Positions 60,038-61,047 of a stretch of 61,047 nt of DNA are shown one piece after another. Source of the DNA: CAYUJH01 sp964394585 (GTDB lineage Bacteria > Bacteroidota > Bacteroidia > Cytophagales > Flammeovirgaceae); assembly GCA_964394585.1 (NCBI GenBank), contig CAYMYI010000008.1:1-61047 (forward strand), written 5' to 3'. The first letter of the stretch is position 1. Each line of letters starts with the position of its first letter. The position numbers were made by a program, and so were the translations under genes. The notes under the pieces were generated by a model. The model was not told the origin of the DNA. It saw only the letters and a list, made by a program, of their open reading frames with translations, and made no database searches.

Positions 60038-61047
60038 CGGTTTGTGGGTTTGAAGTGAAAAAGAAATGAAGCGTTAGCCCAACGAGCAATGAACTAAGGA
60101 TGGCCCCTGTACTAGCAATGCCGGGGTTATTTACCGGTTCTTGCATATAAGGAGCAAACTTTCCGTAATACAAACTAAAGTGGAAGACCAGAGCGGTGAT
60201 AGAAGCCGTAAATACTGTTTTGAGCTGCACATTCTTCAAAAACATACCAAACAGCACTGGTACAAACGCTGCTGAGAAGTAGGCATATACGCCATTTTGA
60301 GCGAAAATACCCACACTGAGGTTGGGACTTATCAATTGTTGGTACGAAAGGAAAAAACTCAAAATTGCCAATACTACTATGACTAATTTATTGACAAATA
60401 CTTCTTGCCGATCGCGTTTTTCAGGGGTATAAAGGTACTTACCCAATAGGGGTTCTATCAGGTCGGTGGTGAACGTGGCACTCAGCGATTGAATTAGCCC
60501 TTCAAGGGTCGATAGTCCTGCCGAAATTAGGCCTAATACCACAATGATGCTCACATACACCGGAAATTTACTCACTACATATGCAGAAACGATTCCATCC
60601 ATAGGCAATGCCTCGCCATTCACTGTGAGTTCAGGAAACATTAGGCGGGCGTATAACCCCACAAATACTACTTGAAAAAACACAAACAGTACAGTAATTC
60701 CGTAGATGAGGTATCGGTTTACATCGGTATCTTCTTTTAATAGTAATGATTTTGTGATGATATGTGGCTGGCACACAATGGCAATTCCTATCACAATTTG
60801 GCAGAAGATAATCTCGAAGTAATCGCGAAACAGAAAGCTATCGGGGTTGGTGAAGTTTGCGAAGTGGGGGCCAATTCCCCTTAGCTCTGCCATAAATCCG
60901 CTGGCTCCTTCTTCAAAATGATGAAGCCCTGAAGTTAACAATATGATGGCTACTATTAGCATCAGCGTTGCCTGAATGGCGTTGGTGTATACCATAGAGT
61001 TGGCACCTCCAAACATCATATACCCAAAAATGAATACTACAATGCTA
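60003..61047 (-). CDS. Sodium:solute symporter family protein (C-terminal part)
   Basis: The frame is open to the window edge (residues SIVVFIFGY precede the visible MMFGGANSMVYTNAIQATLM), so the N-terminus lies outside. About 348 residues are visible with many transmembrane helices. The NaSS pattern includes QATLMLIVAIILL, FCQIVIGIAIVCQPHIITKSLL, SAGLSTLEGLIQSLSATFTTDL and YQQLISPNLSVGIFAQNGVYAYFSAAFVPVLFG. The solute may be a carboxylate, judging by the following ligase gene. Start of the operon 60003-56157. Confidence 0.87.
   Translation of the reverse strand, partial: SIVVFIFGYMMFGGANSMVYTNAIQATLMLIVAIILLTSGLHHFEEGASGFMAELRGIGPHFANFTNPDSFLFRDYFEIIFCQIVIGIAIVCQPHIITKSLLLKEDTDVNRYLIYGITVLFVFFQVVFVGLYARLMFPELTVNGEALPMDGIVSAYVVSKFPVYVSIIVVLGLISAGLSTLEGLIQSLSATFTTDLIEPLLGKYLYTPEKRDRQEVFVNKLVIVVLAILSFFLSYQQLISPNLSVGIFAQNGVYAYFSAAFVPVLFGMFLKNVQLKTVFTASITALVFHFSLYYGKFAPYMQEPVNNPGIASTGAILSSLLVGLTLHFFFTSNPQTDVQKRLDKQVG

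Noticed and set aside
1..61047. CRISPR arrays, tRNA or rRNA genes, insertion sequences
   Set aside because: No direct-repeat arrays, no tRNA-like cloverleaf or rRNA sequence and no transposase frame were seen while reading both strands.

Overview
The window comes from a member of the Bacteroidota, most likely a Cytophagales-type gliding or environmental bacterium. Several independent signs agree. There is a PorP/SprF-family type IX secretion component (37657-38727). A secreted beta-helix protein ends in a Por-type sorting tail (9487-12936). A TonB-dependent receptor carries an N-terminal carboxypeptidase-regulatory domain (53535-56015). An OstA-like protein, a VPS10/sortilin-like propeller and PKD and OmpL47 repeat proteins are present. 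Upstream regions carry TAnnTTTG-type -7 boxes and mostly lack Shine-Dalgarno sequences. No rRNA, tRNA, CRISPR array, intact insertion sequence or prophage is visible. A 10-base run of N at 44959-44968 marks an assembly gap.

Layout. 1-6030: start of a DUF3098 gene, amidohydrolase lipoprotein, HtrA/DegP protease and queA on the minus strand, then pyrD on the plus strand. 6106-13823: a tightly overlapping five-gene secreted/cell-surface operon (metallophosphatase with a CBM9-like tail, a signal-peptide protein, a lipoprotein with two HGHCW repeats, a large beta-helix protein with a T9SS tail, and a secreted caspase-like protease). 14268-27943: mostly housekeeping (pnuC, aat, two glycosyltransferases, a pore-less voltage-sensor-like protein, proline dehydrogenase, sterol-desaturase-like hydroxylase, OstA-like protein, tilS, a cyclic-nucleotide-binding protein, a methyltransferase, a GH13 glucosidase). 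27944-29162: a low-density stretch with two small unknown genes and decayed coding remnants. 29251-46299: sortilin-like protein, nucleosidase-like DUF6909 protein, OmpL47 protein, EcsC/TerB-like protein, PorP/SprF with a large PKD protein, TraB/GumN, DUF4174, a methyltransferase and an MBL hydrolase.

46604-53408 is the most unusual part: eight consecutive plus-strand genes encoding two coiled-coil proteins with degenerate SpoIIE/RsbU-like phosphatase domains (one with four exact-length 46-residue repeats), a STAS/SpoIIAA-like protein, three paralogous ~105-residue winged-helix-like proteins that all end in a T-x-YFPPY-x-x-M motif, a 74-residue Q/N/R/Y-rich peptide and a GAF-plus-long-coiled-coil protein. 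The parts list resembles a partner-switching signalling system whose phosphatase has lost its metal ligands. I know of no described system with this composition, and I treat it as the main candidate for a new system.

53535-61047: TonB-dependent receptor, then a minus-strand operon of sodium:solute symporter (cut by the window end), acyl-CoA synthetase, exported alpha/beta hydrolase and a helical-repeat protein, suggesting uptake and CoA activation of an organic acid or cleavage of its ester.
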